Positions 6,803-16,075 of a stretch of 64,000 nucleotides of DNA are shown here, one piece after another. How positions within the stretch are numbered: the stretch's first letter is position 1; every line of letters starts with the position of its first letter. Position numbers and translations under genes: made by a program. Location: assembly GCA_002320815.1 (NCBI GenBank), contig DCLA01000005.1:1-64000 (forward strand), in the 5' to 3' direction. The stretch comes from Myxococcales bacterium UBA1660. Lineage in GTDB: Bacteria > Myxococcota_A > Polyangia > Polyangiales > Houyiibacteriaceae. The notes beneath the pieces are model-generated. The model saw only the letters and a list, made by a program, of their open reading frames with translations. It did not search any database and was not told the DNA's origin.

Positions 6803-7974
6803 TCGTCGTCGTCCGGCGGCGCCACCAGGCGCCCGCGCTTGACCCCCGCGGCGCCGAAGCGCTCGCGTAGCTCCCCGGTCAGCGCCTCGATGCGCTCCCG
6901 CTTGGCCCGCCGTTCGTCCGGGAAGAGGGTTGGCGCGGCCGGACCCTCGTGGAGATCCGAAGCCGACACGCCGGTCAGCCGGATGCCGCGGGCGATGGAC
7001 GGGAAGCGCGGCAGGAGCGACCTCGCCGCGTCGTAGATGGAGTCGGTGTCCGCCACCGGCTCGGGGAGCTTGAGCTGCCGGGTCTTGCTGGTGTGGTCCC
7101 GATACTTGAGCTTCACGGTGATGCATCCGGCGCGCAGCCCGTTCTGGCTGAGGCGCGCGGCCACCCGGCCCGCCTGGTGGAGCAGTGGCCGCTCCAGCTC
7201 CTCCACGGTGTGCAGGTCGCCCTCGAAGGTCTCCTCCGCGCCGATGCTCTTGGCGTCCCGATCGGGGATCACCGGGCGGGAGTCGTCGCCCCGGGCCAGC
7301 GCGTGGATGGACCGGCCCCAGGAGCCCAGGAGCGCTTCGAGGTGGCCGGGGTCGGTGCGGGCGAGATCTCCCAGGGTGTGGAAGCCGTGCCCGTGGAGCT
7401 GCAGCGCGGCCTTCTTCCCCACGCCCCACATGCGCTCGACGGGGAGGGGCGCGAGGAACTCCTCCACGCCCTCGGGGGCCACCACGACGAGGCCGTCCGG
7501 CTTGTCGAGGTCGCTGGCGACCTTGGCGACGAACTTCGATGGCGCCACCCCGGCCGACGCGGTGAGGTCCAGCTCGTCGCGGATGGCGGCCTTGATCTGG
7601 CGGGCGATGGCCACGCCGTCGCCGAAGAGACGGCGGGAGCCGGTGACGTCCAGGAAGGCCTCGTCGAAGCTGAGCCCCTCGACCAGCGGCGTGAAGCGAT
7701 GGAAGACGGCGAAGACCCCCGCGCTCACGTCGGCGTAGTGCCGCATCCGGGGGGAGACCACGATGGCATCGGGGCAGCGCGCCAGCGCTTCGACCATGGA
7801 CATCGCCGAGCGGACCCCGAAGCGTCGCACCTCGTAGCTGGCCGCCGCCACGACGCCGCGCCGGCTGCGCCCGCCGACGATGACCGGCTTCCCTCGGAGG
7901 GCGGGGTCGTCCCGCTGCTCCACCGAGGCGTAGAACGCATCCATGTCGACGTGGAGGATCTGGCGGTCGTCCAC
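6796..7974 (-). CDS. dinB: DNA polymerase IV (Y-family)
   Basis: Error-prone translesion polymerase acting at stalled forks, 392 residues. The N-terminus ILHVDMDAFYASVE carries the first metal-binding Asp and the steric-gate region, and GLSFDEAFLDVTG (about 100-112) carries the catalytic Asp-Glu pair. HhH-type segments such as VERMWGVGKKAAL follow, then the little-finger domain, ending in the family pattern RFGAAGVKRGRLV. The tail is acidic (DDDDH). A clamp-binding motif is probably the APTLF segment near residue 350. It lies 13 bases downstream of recN on the same strand, so the two form a DNA-repair unit. I saw no convincing LexA-type box before recN. Confidence 0.95.
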   Translation of the reverse strand: MDDRQILHVDMDAFYASVEQRDDPALRGKPVIVGGRSRRGVVAAASYEVRRFGVRSAMSMVEALARCPDAIVVSPRMRHYADVSAGVFAVFHRFTPLVEGLSFDEAFLDVTGSRRLFGDGVAIARQIKAAIRDELDLTASAGVAPSKFVAKVASDLDKPDGLVVVAPEGVEEFLAPLPVERMWGVGKKAALQLHGHGFHTLGDLARTDPGHLEALLGSWGRSIHALARGDDSRPVIPDRDAKSIGAEETFEGDLHTVEELERPLLHQAGRVAARLSQNGLRAGCITVKLKYRDHTSKTRQLKLPEPVADTDSIYDAARSLLPRFPSIARGIRLTGVSASDLHEGPAAPTLFPDERRAKRERIEALTGELRERFGAAGVKRGRLVAPPDDDDH

Positions 7975-7987
7975 GGATCCGTCGCCG

Positions 7988-9694
7988 TCAGCGGCCGCGC
8001 GCGAGCTGGAGCATCTCCGCGGCGGCGTCGCGGGTGCGCTTGGTGATCTTCACGCCGCCGACCATGCGCGCGATCTCCTCGAGCCGGTCTTCGTCGGAGA
8101 GCCGCTCGATCGTCGAGCGGGTGCGGCCCTCGTCGACGTCCTTGCTGACCTGGAAGTGCGCGTCGCCGTGGACGGCGATCTGCGCGAGGTGCGTGATGCA
8201 GAGGACCTGGTGGTGCTCGGCCACCTGAGCGAGTTTCCGCCCGATGACCTCGGCCACCGCACCGCCCACGCCGGTGTCGACCTCGTCGAAGACGTAGAGC
8301 CCCGCGGGGCCCAGGCCGGTGAGCACCCGCTTGATCGCCAGGAGCGCGCGCGAGAGCTCGCCGCCGCTGGCCACCTTCCGCAGCGGGCGCGCTTGCTCGC
8401 CGGTGTTGGGCGCGATGAGGAACTCGCAGCGGTCGATGCCGCTCTCGCTGAGGCGCGCGCCATCGACCTCCAGCTCGCCGCGCGCGCCTTCGAGGCGCGC
8501 CAGGTCCACGTGGACGCGCGCCCCGCCCATGCCCAGGTCGCCCAGCTCCTTGCTGATGGCTTCGCCCAGGGCCTTGGACTTCTTCTTCCGCTTCACCGAG
8601 AGGGCGCGGGCTCGGGTGCGCGCGTCGTCGAGGGCGAGGTCCCGGGCCTTCTCCGCGGCGAGGATCCGCTCCTCGTGCTGGTCGAGGTTCTCCAGCTCGT
8701 CGGCCGCGCTGGCTCGGTGGGCCAGCACGTCCTCGACGCGGGGGCCGTACTTGCGGCAGAGGCGCCGGAGCCGGTCCAGCCGGCCCTCCACCTCGGCCAG
8801 GCGCTGGGGGTTCATGTCCACCTCGCGCGCGTAGCTGCCCAGCTCGCCGGCGGCGTCTTCCAAGATGGTCAGCGCCTCCTCCAGCTGGCTCGCGGGGCCG
8901 GCCAGGGCCGGGTCCACGTCGGCGGCCTGGCGGACCCGGGCGGCCACTCGGCCCAGGGTCTCGGTGATCGATCCGTCCTCGGCGTAGAGCACCTGTTCGG
9001 CGCCGCCGGCCGCGCTCACCAGCTTCTCCGCGTGCCGGAGCCGTTCGCGCTCGGCCTCCAGCTCCTCGACCTCGCCGACCACCGGGGCCAGCTCGTCGAT
9101 CTCCTGGACCTGGAAGCGCAGGAGGTCTTCGCGATCGGCCCGGTCCCGGACCCGGCCGCGCAGGTCGTCCAGGTGGCGGGCCGCCTCGGCCAGGCGCGCG
9201 TGGGCGGTGGCGACGACCTCGCGCTCCCCCGCCAGGCCGGCGAAGGCGTCCAGGTAGTCCAAGTGGGTCTGGGGGTCGGTGAGCGTGTGGTGCTCGTGCT
9301 GCGACGAGATGTCCGCGAGCCCCGCCGCCAGGGTCTGGAGCTGGCTGGCGGTCGTCAGCCGGTCGTTCACGTAGGCGCGGCTCCGGCCGCTGGCCAGCAC
9401 CACACGCCGCACCAGGAGCTCGCCGTTCTCCTCGGGCTCGATGCCCGCGGCCTCCAGGCGAGCGCGGAGCACCGGGTCGTCCCCGAGATCGAAGAGGGCC
9501 TCGACCTCGGCGTTCTCCGCCCCGGTCCGGACGAGCTCGGGGCGCCCCCGGGCGCCGAGCACCAGGTTGAGCGCCGACACGAGGATCGACTTTCCGGCCC
9601 CGGTCTCGCCGGTGACGACGTTGAGGCCCGGGCCCAGCTCGACTTCGAGGGCGTCGATGATGGCCAGATCGCGAACACGGAGGCACGCCAGCAT
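7988..9694 (-). CDS. recN: DNA repair protein RecN
   Basis: SMC-like ATPase that acts early in double-strand-break repair, 568 residues, the usual length. Walker A is GETGAGKS near residue 34 in the typical context GLNVVTGETGAGKSILV. Two long coiled-coil regions fill the middle. The ABC signature ASGGELSRALLAIKRVL and Walker B LYVFDEVDTGVGG are in the last third, followed by the CITHLAQIA switch region. ATG at 9694 gives the standard MLACLRVRDLAIIDALE start; an open extension upstream to 9763 is not family-like. dinB follows after 13 bases. A 90-base gap to the divergent barrel gene must hold both promoters. Confidence 0.96.
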   Translation of the reverse strand: MLACLRVRDLAIIDALEVELGPGLNVVTGETGAGKSILVSALNLVLGARGRPELVRTGAENAEVEALFDLGDDPVLRARLEAAGIEPEENGELLVRRVVLASGRSRAYVNDRLTTASQLQTLAAGLADISSQHEHHTLTDPQTHLDYLDAFAGLAGEREVVATAHARLAEAARHLDDLRGRVRDRADREDLLRFQVQEIDELAPVVGEVEELEAERERLRHAEKLVSAAGGAEQVLYAEDGSITETLGRVAARVRQAADVDPALAGPASQLEEALTILEDAAGELGSYAREVDMNPQRLAEVEGRLDRLRRLCRKYGPRVEDVLAHRASAADELENLDQHEERILAAEKARDLALDDARTRARALSVKRKKKSKALGEAISKELGDLGMGGARVHVDLARLEGARGELEVDGARLSESGIDRCEFLIAPNTGEQARPLRKVASGGELSRALLAIKRVLTGLGPAGLYVFDEVDTGVGGAVAEVIGRKLAQVAEHHQVLCITHLAQIAVHGDAHFQVSKDVDEGRTRSTIERLSDEDRLEEIARMVGGVKITKRTRDAAAEMLQLARGR

Positions 9695-9784
9695 GCGGAC
9701 TCGATAGCATGGGGCCGTGACATCAGCAGCGAGCCCGGGTTTCGAGGGGCAAACGCACCCCATTTACGGTACGCTCGCGGCCGA

Positions 9785-11314
9785 ATGTCGAAGCGCGGCC
9801 TCCCGCCGATCCTCTTCCTGGCCCTCCTCGGGGCCTCCACCCCCTCCCTCGCGCAGCAGGACACCGGTGGGATCCGCGTGGTGGTCGAACGCTTCCGAGG
9901 CCCCCAGAGCGGGTCGGTTCGCAACGGGCTCGTGGCGAGCCTGGAGGAAGCCGGGCTCACCGTCGTCCCCGAGGACGAGGTCCGGGCCAAGGCGCGCGAG
10001 CTCTTCGGCCGCACGCGCTTGCGCGACGACGACTACCCCGAGGTGGCCCGGGCCCTGAACCTCACCGCGTTCTTCGACGGCCGGGTCAGCCGCCAGCGCC
10101 GGCGTTGGGCGCTCCGGGTCCGGGTGCGCAACGCGGCCGATGGGATGATCCTGGGCACCGGCCGCTGGGGCGGGCGCACGGTGGGATCCCTGCGAGCGAT
10201 CCGCCGCAACGGGCACGACCGACTGGCCCAGTACATCCAGCTCGCCAGCTCGCCGGCGGCGCCTCCGACGCCGGTCGCGGTCCAGCCGCAGCCCGTGGTG
10301 GAGCCCGGGGGGACCCCCTGGTACGCCGACGGGGAGACCCCGCCCGCCGAGGAGGACGAAGACGAGGACGACGAGCCGCGCGCGCCTGGCGCCCACGACG
10401 GCTTCCGCGCGCGCTTCCTGATCGGCAGCGTGAAGCGCTCCATGTCCGCGCCGGTACGGGTGAACACCGCGTTTCGGCCCGCGGGGGCGTCGGCCGACGA
10501 GGTCCGCGAGTTCAACAGCAGCGGCTTGGGTCACATGGAACTGGGCATCGCCGCCGAGCTCTTCCCCGGGGCCCTCCTCGACGAGCCGGTGGCGCCCTGG
10601 TTGGGCATCGCCTTCTCGTTCCGGAACTCGGTGCTCCTCGAGACCACCGGCCGCGCCTGCTCGCCGGACACCGAGCCCATGGGGAGCCCGCGGCTCGATC
10701 CGGCCGACCCCCAGGGAGTCCCCGATTGCCTCGGCGGGATCCCCGTGCCCGTCGAGACGACCCAGCGCGAGGCCTACATCGGGGCCAAGGTCGACTACCA
10801 GCTCGGTGAGGATGGCCCCTGGCTCGACGTGGACGTCGGCTACGGGCGCTTCTCCTTCCTCCTCGAGCCCAACGACCTGGTGCTCCTGGAGCGCTCGCTC
10901 ATCGTGCCGCCCATCGTCTACTCCTTCCTCCACCTGGGGCTCGGGGTGCGGCTCGGCCTCCACGAGACCGTGCAGCTCGGGGCGCGGGTGGCGTACCGGC
11001 AGGGCTTCTCCGTCGGCGACGACGCCCGCCGCATCTGGGGCATCGAGACCACCTCGTTCCGCGGTTGGTCCATCGGCGCGGACCTCATCCACCGGATGAC
11101 CTGGGCCAGCGACCACCTCTACGGGACCCTCTCGGTGGAGTACTTCCGCTTCACCACCGAGTTCCAGGGCAACACCGCGTGCCGGAGCGTCGGCGAGAGC
11201 GGCGACTGCGTGGACACCGACCTCTGGGAGCCCTGGCCGGAGGACGGCGGCTTCGTCGACTCGGTGGACGACAGCTACCTGCGCCTCAGCCTCGGCCTCG
11301 GCGTCGTCTATTGA
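9785..11314 (+). CDS. Predicted outer-membrane beta-barrel protein
   Basis: A 509-residue exported protein. Residues 1-24 form a signal peptide ending SLAQ. The first 150 residues form a soluble alpha/beta domain (IRVVVERFRGPQSG, EEAGLTVVPEDEV, LNLTAFFDGRVS). This looks like the small periplasmic domain seen in other myxobacterial proteins that monitors or binds partners. A Pro-rich and acidic linker (AEEDEDEDDEPRAP) follows, and the C-terminal 310 residues alternate in barrel fashion (VDVGYGRFSFLLEP, LGARVAYRQGFSVG, GTLSVEYFRFTTEF). The chain ends in LGLGVVY, an aromatic C-terminus typical of barrel insertion. It stands divergent from recN and convergent with the kinase gene, only 3 bases apart. 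The substrate or role is unknown. Confidence 0.75.
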   Translation: MSKRGLPPILFLALLGASTPSLAQQDTGGIRVVVERFRGPQSGSVRNGLVASLEEAGLTVVPEDEVRAKARELFGRTRLRDDDYPEVARALNLTAFFDGRVSRQRRRWALRVRVRNAADGMILGTGRWGGRTVGSLRAIRRNGHDRLAQYIQLASSPAAPPTPVAVQPQPVVEPGGTPWYADGETPPAEEDEDEDDEPRAPGAHDGFRARFLIGSVKRSMSAPVRVNTAFRPAGASADEVREFNSSGLGHMELGIAAELFPGALLDEPVAPWLGIAFSFRNSVLLETTGRACSPDTEPMGSPRLDPADPQGVPDCLGGIPVPVETTQREAYIGAKVDYQLGEDGPWLDVDVGYGRFSFLLEPNDLVLLERSLIVPPIVYSFLHLGLGVRLGLHETVQLGARVAYRQGFSVGDDARRIWGIETTSFRGWSIGADLIHRMTWASDHLYGTLSVEYFRFTTEFQGNTACRSVGESGDCVDTDLWEPWPEDGGFVDSVDDSYLRLSLGLGVVY

Positions 11315-11317
11315 ACC

Positions 11318-13264
11318 CTACCGGGTCGCGTCCCGCCGGGGGCGCCAGCGCCAGAGCAGCGGCGCCATGATGAAGACGTTGGCCACCGAGATGGCCACGA
11401 AGCGCTGCTCCGGCCAGCGCGTCGCCGTCAGGAAGGCGACGGCGCTGGCCACCGCGCCGATCCACAGGATCGGCTCGATGAAGATGGCCAGGAAGCCTAC
11501 GCAGACGCCGCGGACGGCGTAGTCCTGGATGGCCGCGACCTCGGGGTCCATGCCCGCGAGCCACTGCCCGAGGGTCATGACCCACTCGGAGGCGAAGAGG
11601 GTCAGCGCGCCGCCCCAGAGCTGCCGGTTGAAGAGGTTGGCCGCGAGCGCCTCGCGCTTGAAGGCCATCAGCGCGACCAGGACGACACAGTAGACCAGCG
11701 GCCGCACCAGCTCGTCGGTCCAGGCCGTGGTCGCCGAGACGAGCTGGTGCACCAGCGGGGAAGCGGTCCATACGATGGCCAGGAACCACAGGACGTACCA
11801 GCGGGTCTCGTTCGCCACCCGCGGGTCGTGATGAAACGCGATGCGCTCCAGCTTGCGCCGGTGGGCCTCGTTGGAGCGCGCGGCCTCGTTCACGCGGTCC
11901 CGGAAGTCGGGCCGCGGGGCGTGCATCTCGGCCAGGAGCGCCTTGGCGCCCCGCACGTTCTCGCGCGCCAGCTCCAGCTCGATCATCGTCTCCAGCGCGC
12001 GGTCGAGACCCTGCCGGGCTTCCTCGGCGTCGGGCTGGCGAGCGAGGGCCGCGCGGAAGCCGAAGCGGCAGGCCCCGAAGAGGTCGTGGAGCTCGGCCCG
12101 CTCGTCGCCGTCCAGGCTGGCCTCGGTATGCGCCAGCGCGGCCAGCTCCTCGAAGCGCCCCAGGTCCCGCTGCGCGGCGTGGGTGAGGGCGCGGGCCTCC
12201 CGGCGCTCCAGGTACTCCTGGATGGCCCGGCGGAAGGTCTCGGCGTCGGCGAAGCGTTCGCTCGGGTCGCGGTCGAGGGCGCGGCGGATGATGGCCCCGA
12301 GGTCCGGGTCGACGTCGGGAGGGATGGGCGGCCGGGAGAGGAGCACCTTGCGGGCGATCTCCTTCAAGCTGCGGCCGTCGTGGGGCGGGTGACCGGCGAC
12401 CAGCTCGTAGAGGAGCCCGCCCAGCAGGTACACGTCGGTGCGCACCGTGATGGGGCGGCCCTCCATCATCTCCGGCGCCATGTAGGGCGGCGTCCCCGCG
12501 ATCGATCCGGTCCGCGGCGCGTCCTCGGTCAGGGCGATGCCCCAGTCGAGCACGTAGACCTCGCCGTAGGCGCCGATCATCACGTTGTCCGGCTTGATGT
12601 CCCGGTGGATGACCCCGCGCCCGTGGGCGAAGTGGATCGCGTGGCACACCTGCATGAAGAGGCCCAGGTGCCAGACCAGGGCGTCCTGGGCGCCGAAGCG
12701 CTCGCGGACCGCCGCGGGGTTCTCCATCAGCTCGGTCCAGCGCACGCCCTCGATGCGCTTCATCACCAGCCGCGGCCGGCCCGCGGGGTCGAGGACCAGG
12801 TCGTAGATGGGCACCACGTTCGGGTGCTCGAGGCGCCCGGTGATGCGCGCCTCCTGCAACAGCTCCAGGGAGGCGATGGTCCCCGCGGCTGGCTTGGCGC
12901 CTTCGCGCTCGGGGAGCTCCTTGACCGCCACCTTGCGGTCGAGGGCCACCTGGAGCCCGTGCCGCACGACGCTCATGCCGCCGACCCCGAGGACGTCCTC
13001 GGCGACCTCCAGCCGCTGCTCGGGCGCCTCGGCCAGCCGCACCGCGGCCATCGCGCGTTCGCCCGCGGTGGTGCGCATCCGGTCGGCGGGCACGATGGTC
13101 TCCGACGGCCGCTGGGCGACGGTCTCGGCGTAGGAGGCGAGGGCCGGCCATCGCTGGGCGAGGGTGGCCTCGACCTTCTCGCGGGTCTCCGGGCCCACGG
13201 CCTCGTCCGCGCCGTCGCTCCAGGGCTCGTCTTCGGTCCAGCGCTCGGTGCTCTCCTCCCCCAT
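11318..13264 (-). CDS. Membrane Ser/Thr protein kinase (DWG type)
   Basis: Hanks-type kinase of 648 residues. The catalytic domain spans about 88-350: glycine loop DVLGVGGMSVV, Lys115 in VAVKEL, catalytic loop HRDIKPDN (220-227), and DWG (240-242) in place of DFG, then GTPPYMAPE. A helical region with many Arg/Glu follows to about 490, and the C-terminus has roughly five hydrophobic segments (for example WYVLWFLAIVWTASPLVH), so the kinase is N-terminal and cytosolic with the membrane part behind it. The usual extracellular PASTA-type sensor is absent; the membrane bundle itself may be the sensor. A paralogue lies at 36732-38762. The gene is divergent from alaS. The kinase call is secure, the target unknown. 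Confidence 0.93.
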   Translation of the reverse strand: MGEESTERWTEDEPWSDGADEAVGPETREKVEATLAQRWPALASYAETVAQRPSETIVPADRMRTTAGERAMAAVRLAEAPEQRLEVAEDVLGVGGMSVVRHGLQVALDRKVAVKELPEREGAKPAAGTIASLELLQEARITGRLEHPNVVPIYDLVLDPAGRPRLVMKRIEGVRWTELMENPAAVRERFGAQDALVWHLGLFMQVCHAIHFAHGRGVIHRDIKPDNVMIGAYGEVYVLDWGIALTEDAPRTGSIAGTPPYMAPEMMEGRPITVRTDVYLLGGLLYELVAGHPPHDGRSLKEIARKVLLSRPPIPPDVDPDLGAIIRRALDRDPSERFADAETFRRAIQEYLERREARALTHAAQRDLGRFEELAALAHTEASLDGDERAELHDLFGACRFGFRAALARQPDAEEARQGLDRALETMIELELARENVRGAKALLAEMHAPRPDFRDRVNEAARSNEAHRRKLERIAFHHDPRVANETRWYVLWFLAIVWTASPLVHQLVSATTAWTDELVRPLVYCVVLVALMAFKREALAANLFNRQLWGGALTLFASEWVMTLGQWLAGMDPEVAAIQDYAVRGVCVGFLAIFIEPILWIGAVASAVAFLTATRWPEQRFVAISVANVFIMAPLLWRWRPRRDATR

Positions 13265-13374
13265 CGCGGCGGGAGTCTAGCATCCGAGCGTCGCCGGACG
13301 GGGAGGTCCTCGGCGTGCGGGAGGACACACCTTCGGCGATTGCTCGCCCGGCTGGGGCGGGTTAGGTGAGGGCG

Positions 13375-16071
13375 ATGGATTCCCGCGCCATTCGCGATGC
13401 TTTCACTGGCTTCTTCGCCGACAAGGGCCACGCCCACGTGGACAGCGGCCCCCTGGTGCTCCGGGCGGACCCCACGCTGATGTTCGCCAACGCCGGCATG
13501 GTCCAGTTCAAGGACGTCTTCACCGGCAAGGACCGCCGCGACTACACCCGGGCCACCACCGCGCAGAAGTGCCTGCGCATCAGCGGCAAGCACAACGACT
13601 TGGAGAACGTGGGCGTCACGGCGCGGCACCACACGCTCTTCGAGATGCTGGGGAACTTCTCCCTCGGCGACTACTTCAAGGAAGACGCGATCCGCTACGC
13701 GTGGGAGCTCTTCACGAAGGTCTACGGCCTCGACCCGGCCAAGATGGTCGTGACGGTCTTCGGCGGCGAAGAGGGCTACGGCGGTGAGGACACCGAGGCC
13801 GCGGCCATCTGGAAGGACGTCACCGGCTTGGACGACGCGCGGATCATCCGCTGCGGCGCCAAGGACAACTTCTGGCAGATGGGCGACACCGGCCCCTGCG
13901 GGCCCTGCTCCGAGATCCACTACTGCCTGGGCCTCGACGAGGTCGATCCGCGCACCTTCGGCGAGGAGCCCGACGCCGAAGGCCGCGGCTGGTTCGAGCT
14001 GTGGAACCTGGTCTTCATGCAGTACGACCGGCAGCCCGGCGGGGAGCTGCGGCCCCTGCCCGCGCCGAGCGTGGACACCGGCGCGGGCCTCGAGCGCCTG
14101 GCCGTGGTGCTCCAGGACCAGCTCAGCAACTACGACACCGACCTCCTGAAGCCCATCGTCGAGCTCGCGGGCGAGATCGCCGGCAAGCGCTATCAGAAGT
14201 CGCAGAGCGAAGACGACATCAGCATGCGGGTCATCGCCGACCACGCGCGCGCCACGGCCTTCCTGATCAGCGAGGGCGTCTTCCCGGACAAGAGCGGCGA
14301 GAGCTACGTGCTCCGCCGGGTCATGCGGCGCGCCATCCGCCACGGACATCGGCTCGGCATCCACGAGCCCTTCCTGCACACCTGCGCCGGCAAGGTCGTG
14401 GACCTGATGGGCGACGTCTACCCGCAGCTCACCGAGCGCGCGGCCCTCATCGCCGACATCGCGCGCGAGGAGGAAGAGCGCTTCCGCCGCACGATGGACC
14501 GGGGCCTGCAGATGATCGAGGCCAACACCGACTGGGTCGGGGAGGGCGACGCCAAGACCCTGCCGGGCGCGGTGGCCTTCAAGCTCTACGACACCTTCGG
14601 CTTCCCGTTGGACCTCCAGGACGTGATCGGCCGCGAGCAGGGCTTCGCCGTCGACCACGACGGCTTCGACACCGAGATGGAGGCCGCCCGCGAGCGCAGC
14701 CAGGGCTCGAAGGTCGGCAACGAAGCCGCCGCCGACGTCTACCCGCCCATCCTCGCCGCCCTCAAGGAAGGCGAGGGGCCGGTGCGCTTCGTCGGCTACG
14801 AGCGCGAAGAGGCGGCGGCGAAGGTCGTCGCGCTCATCGAGCGGGGCGCCGCCGTGGAGCGCCTCGAGGCCCAGAACCTCGAGCCCGACGACCGGGTGCC
14901 CGCCGAGGTGGTCACCGACGTGACGCCCTTCTACGGCGAGAAGGGCGGCCAGGCCGGTGACCTCGGGCGCATCCGGATCGGCGACGCCATCTTCGTGGTC
15001 CAGGACACGCAGATCCCCATGGAGGGTCTGGTGACCCACCGCGGCTTCGTCGAGCAGGGCGCCTTCTCGGTCGGCGACGAGGTCACCCTCGAGGTCGACC
15101 ATGGGATGCGCAGCGCCGCTCGGCGCAACCACAGCGCGACCCACCTCCTCCACTGGGCGCTCCGCGAGGTCGTCGGGCCCACCGCGGCCCAGAAGGGTTC
15201 GTTGGTCGGCCCCGACCGGCTGCGCTTCGACTACAGCGCGACCAAGCCGCTGACCGCCGAGGAGATCCAGCGCATCGAGGACATGGTGAACGAGGCGGTC
15301 CTGGCCAACACGGCCATCACCACCGAAGAGCTCCCCATGGACGAGGCCAAGGACCGGGGCGCCATCGGCATCTTCGAGGAGAAGTACGGCGACGTGGTGC
15401 GCATGCTCCGCATCGGCCCCTCCCTGGAGCTCTGCGGCGGCACCCACGCCTACCGCACCGGCGACATCGGCCTGTTCACCATCCTCTCCGATGGTGGCCT
15501 CGCCGCCGGCGTGCGCCGCATCGAGGCGGCCACCGGGCTGCGCTCCCTGGAGCACCTCCGCGAGGTCCGGGGCTCGATGGCCGAGGCGGCCGGCAAGCTC
15601 AAGGCGGCCCCGGCCGACCTGGTCGACAAGGTCGAGCGCCTGGTCGCCAAGAACAAGGACCTCCAGAGCGAGGTCGAGGGCCTGCAGCGGGAGCTCGCCT
15701 CGGGCGGTGCGGGCAATGACCCGGCCGCCGAAGCGCGCGAGGTGAACGGCGTGAAGGTCCTGGGGACCACCGTGCCCGTGGGTGATCCCAAGACCCTCCG
15801 GGAGCTGGCCGACCAGCTCCGGGACCGGCTGGACCCCGCGGTCATCCTCCTCGGCGCGCCCAGCAAGGACGGCAAGAAGGCCGTCTTGGTCTGCAGCGTG
15901 TCCAAGGGCATCACCGACCGCTTCCGCGCCGGCGACATCGTGAAGCGCGCGGCCGCGGTGGTCGGCGGCGGCGGCGGCGGGCGCCCGGACTTCGCCCAGG
16001 CCGGCGGCTCCGACCCGTCGAAGCTCGGCGAGGCGGTCGCCGAGGTCTACGCCATGGTCACGGCGCCCTGA
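13375..16071 (+). CDS. alaS: Alanine-tRNA ligase
   Basis: Charges tRNA-Ala in the cytosol. The 898 residues match the family. The class II core begins AIRDAFTGFFADKGH and contains RISGKHNDLENVG, RHHTLFEMLGNFS and GDTGPCGPCSEIHY. The editing domain has the HxxxH zinc motif in NHSATHLLHWAL and the partner CGGTH in LCGGTHAYRTGDIG. The C-terminal C-Ala domain follows a coiled coil and has a glycine run and GRPDFAQAGG, typical of the family. ATG at 13375 is chosen because AGGTGAGG lies at correct spacing; a GTG at 13366 would add three residues but is itself part of that site. It is followed after 4 bases by the DsbA-like gene, so the two share a transcript. Confidence 0.97.
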   Translation: MDSRAIRDAFTGFFADKGHAHVDSGPLVLRADPTLMFANAGMVQFKDVFTGKDRRDYTRATTAQKCLRISGKHNDLENVGVTARHHTLFEMLGNFSLGDYFKEDAIRYAWELFTKVYGLDPAKMVVTVFGGEEGYGGEDTEAAAIWKDVTGLDDARIIRCGAKDNFWQMGDTGPCGPCSEIHYCLGLDEVDPRTFGEEPDAEGRGWFELWNLVFMQYDRQPGGELRPLPAPSVDTGAGLERLAVVLQDQLSNYDTDLLKPIVELAGEIAGKRYQKSQSEDDISMRVIADHARATAFLISEGVFPDKSGESYVLRRVMRRAIRHGHRLGIHEPFLHTCAGKVVDLMGDVYPQLTERAALIADIAREEEERFRRTMDRGLQMIEANTDWVGEGDAKTLPGAVAFKLYDTFGFPLDLQDVIGREQGFAVDHDGFDTEMEAARERSQGSKVGNEAAADVYPPILAALKEGEGPVRFVGYEREEAAAKVVALIERGAAVERLEAQNLEPDDRVPAEVVTDVTPFYGEKGGQAGDLGRIRIGDAIFVVQDTQIPMEGLVTHRGFVEQGAFSVGDEVTLEVDHGMRSAARRNHSATHLLHWALREVVGPTAAQKGSLVGPDRLRFDYSATKPLTAEEIQRIEDMVNEAVLANTAITTEELPMDEAKDRGAIGIFEEKYGDVVRMLRIGPSLELCGGTHAYRTGDIGLFTILSDGGLAAGVRRIEAATGLRSLEHLREVRGSMAEAAGKLKAAPADLVDKVERLVAKNKDLQSEVEGLQRELASGGAGNDPAAEAREVNGVKVLGTTVPVGDPKTLRELADQLRDRLDPAVILLGAPSKDGKKAVLVCSVSKGITDRFRAGDIVKRAAAVVGGGGGGRPDFAQAGGSDPSKLGEAVAEVYAMVTAP

Positions 16072-16075
16072 CGCC

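Noticed and set aside
9695..9784. Possible LexA box before recN
   Set aside because: I saw no inverted repeat of the LexA type in the gap between recN and the barrel gene.
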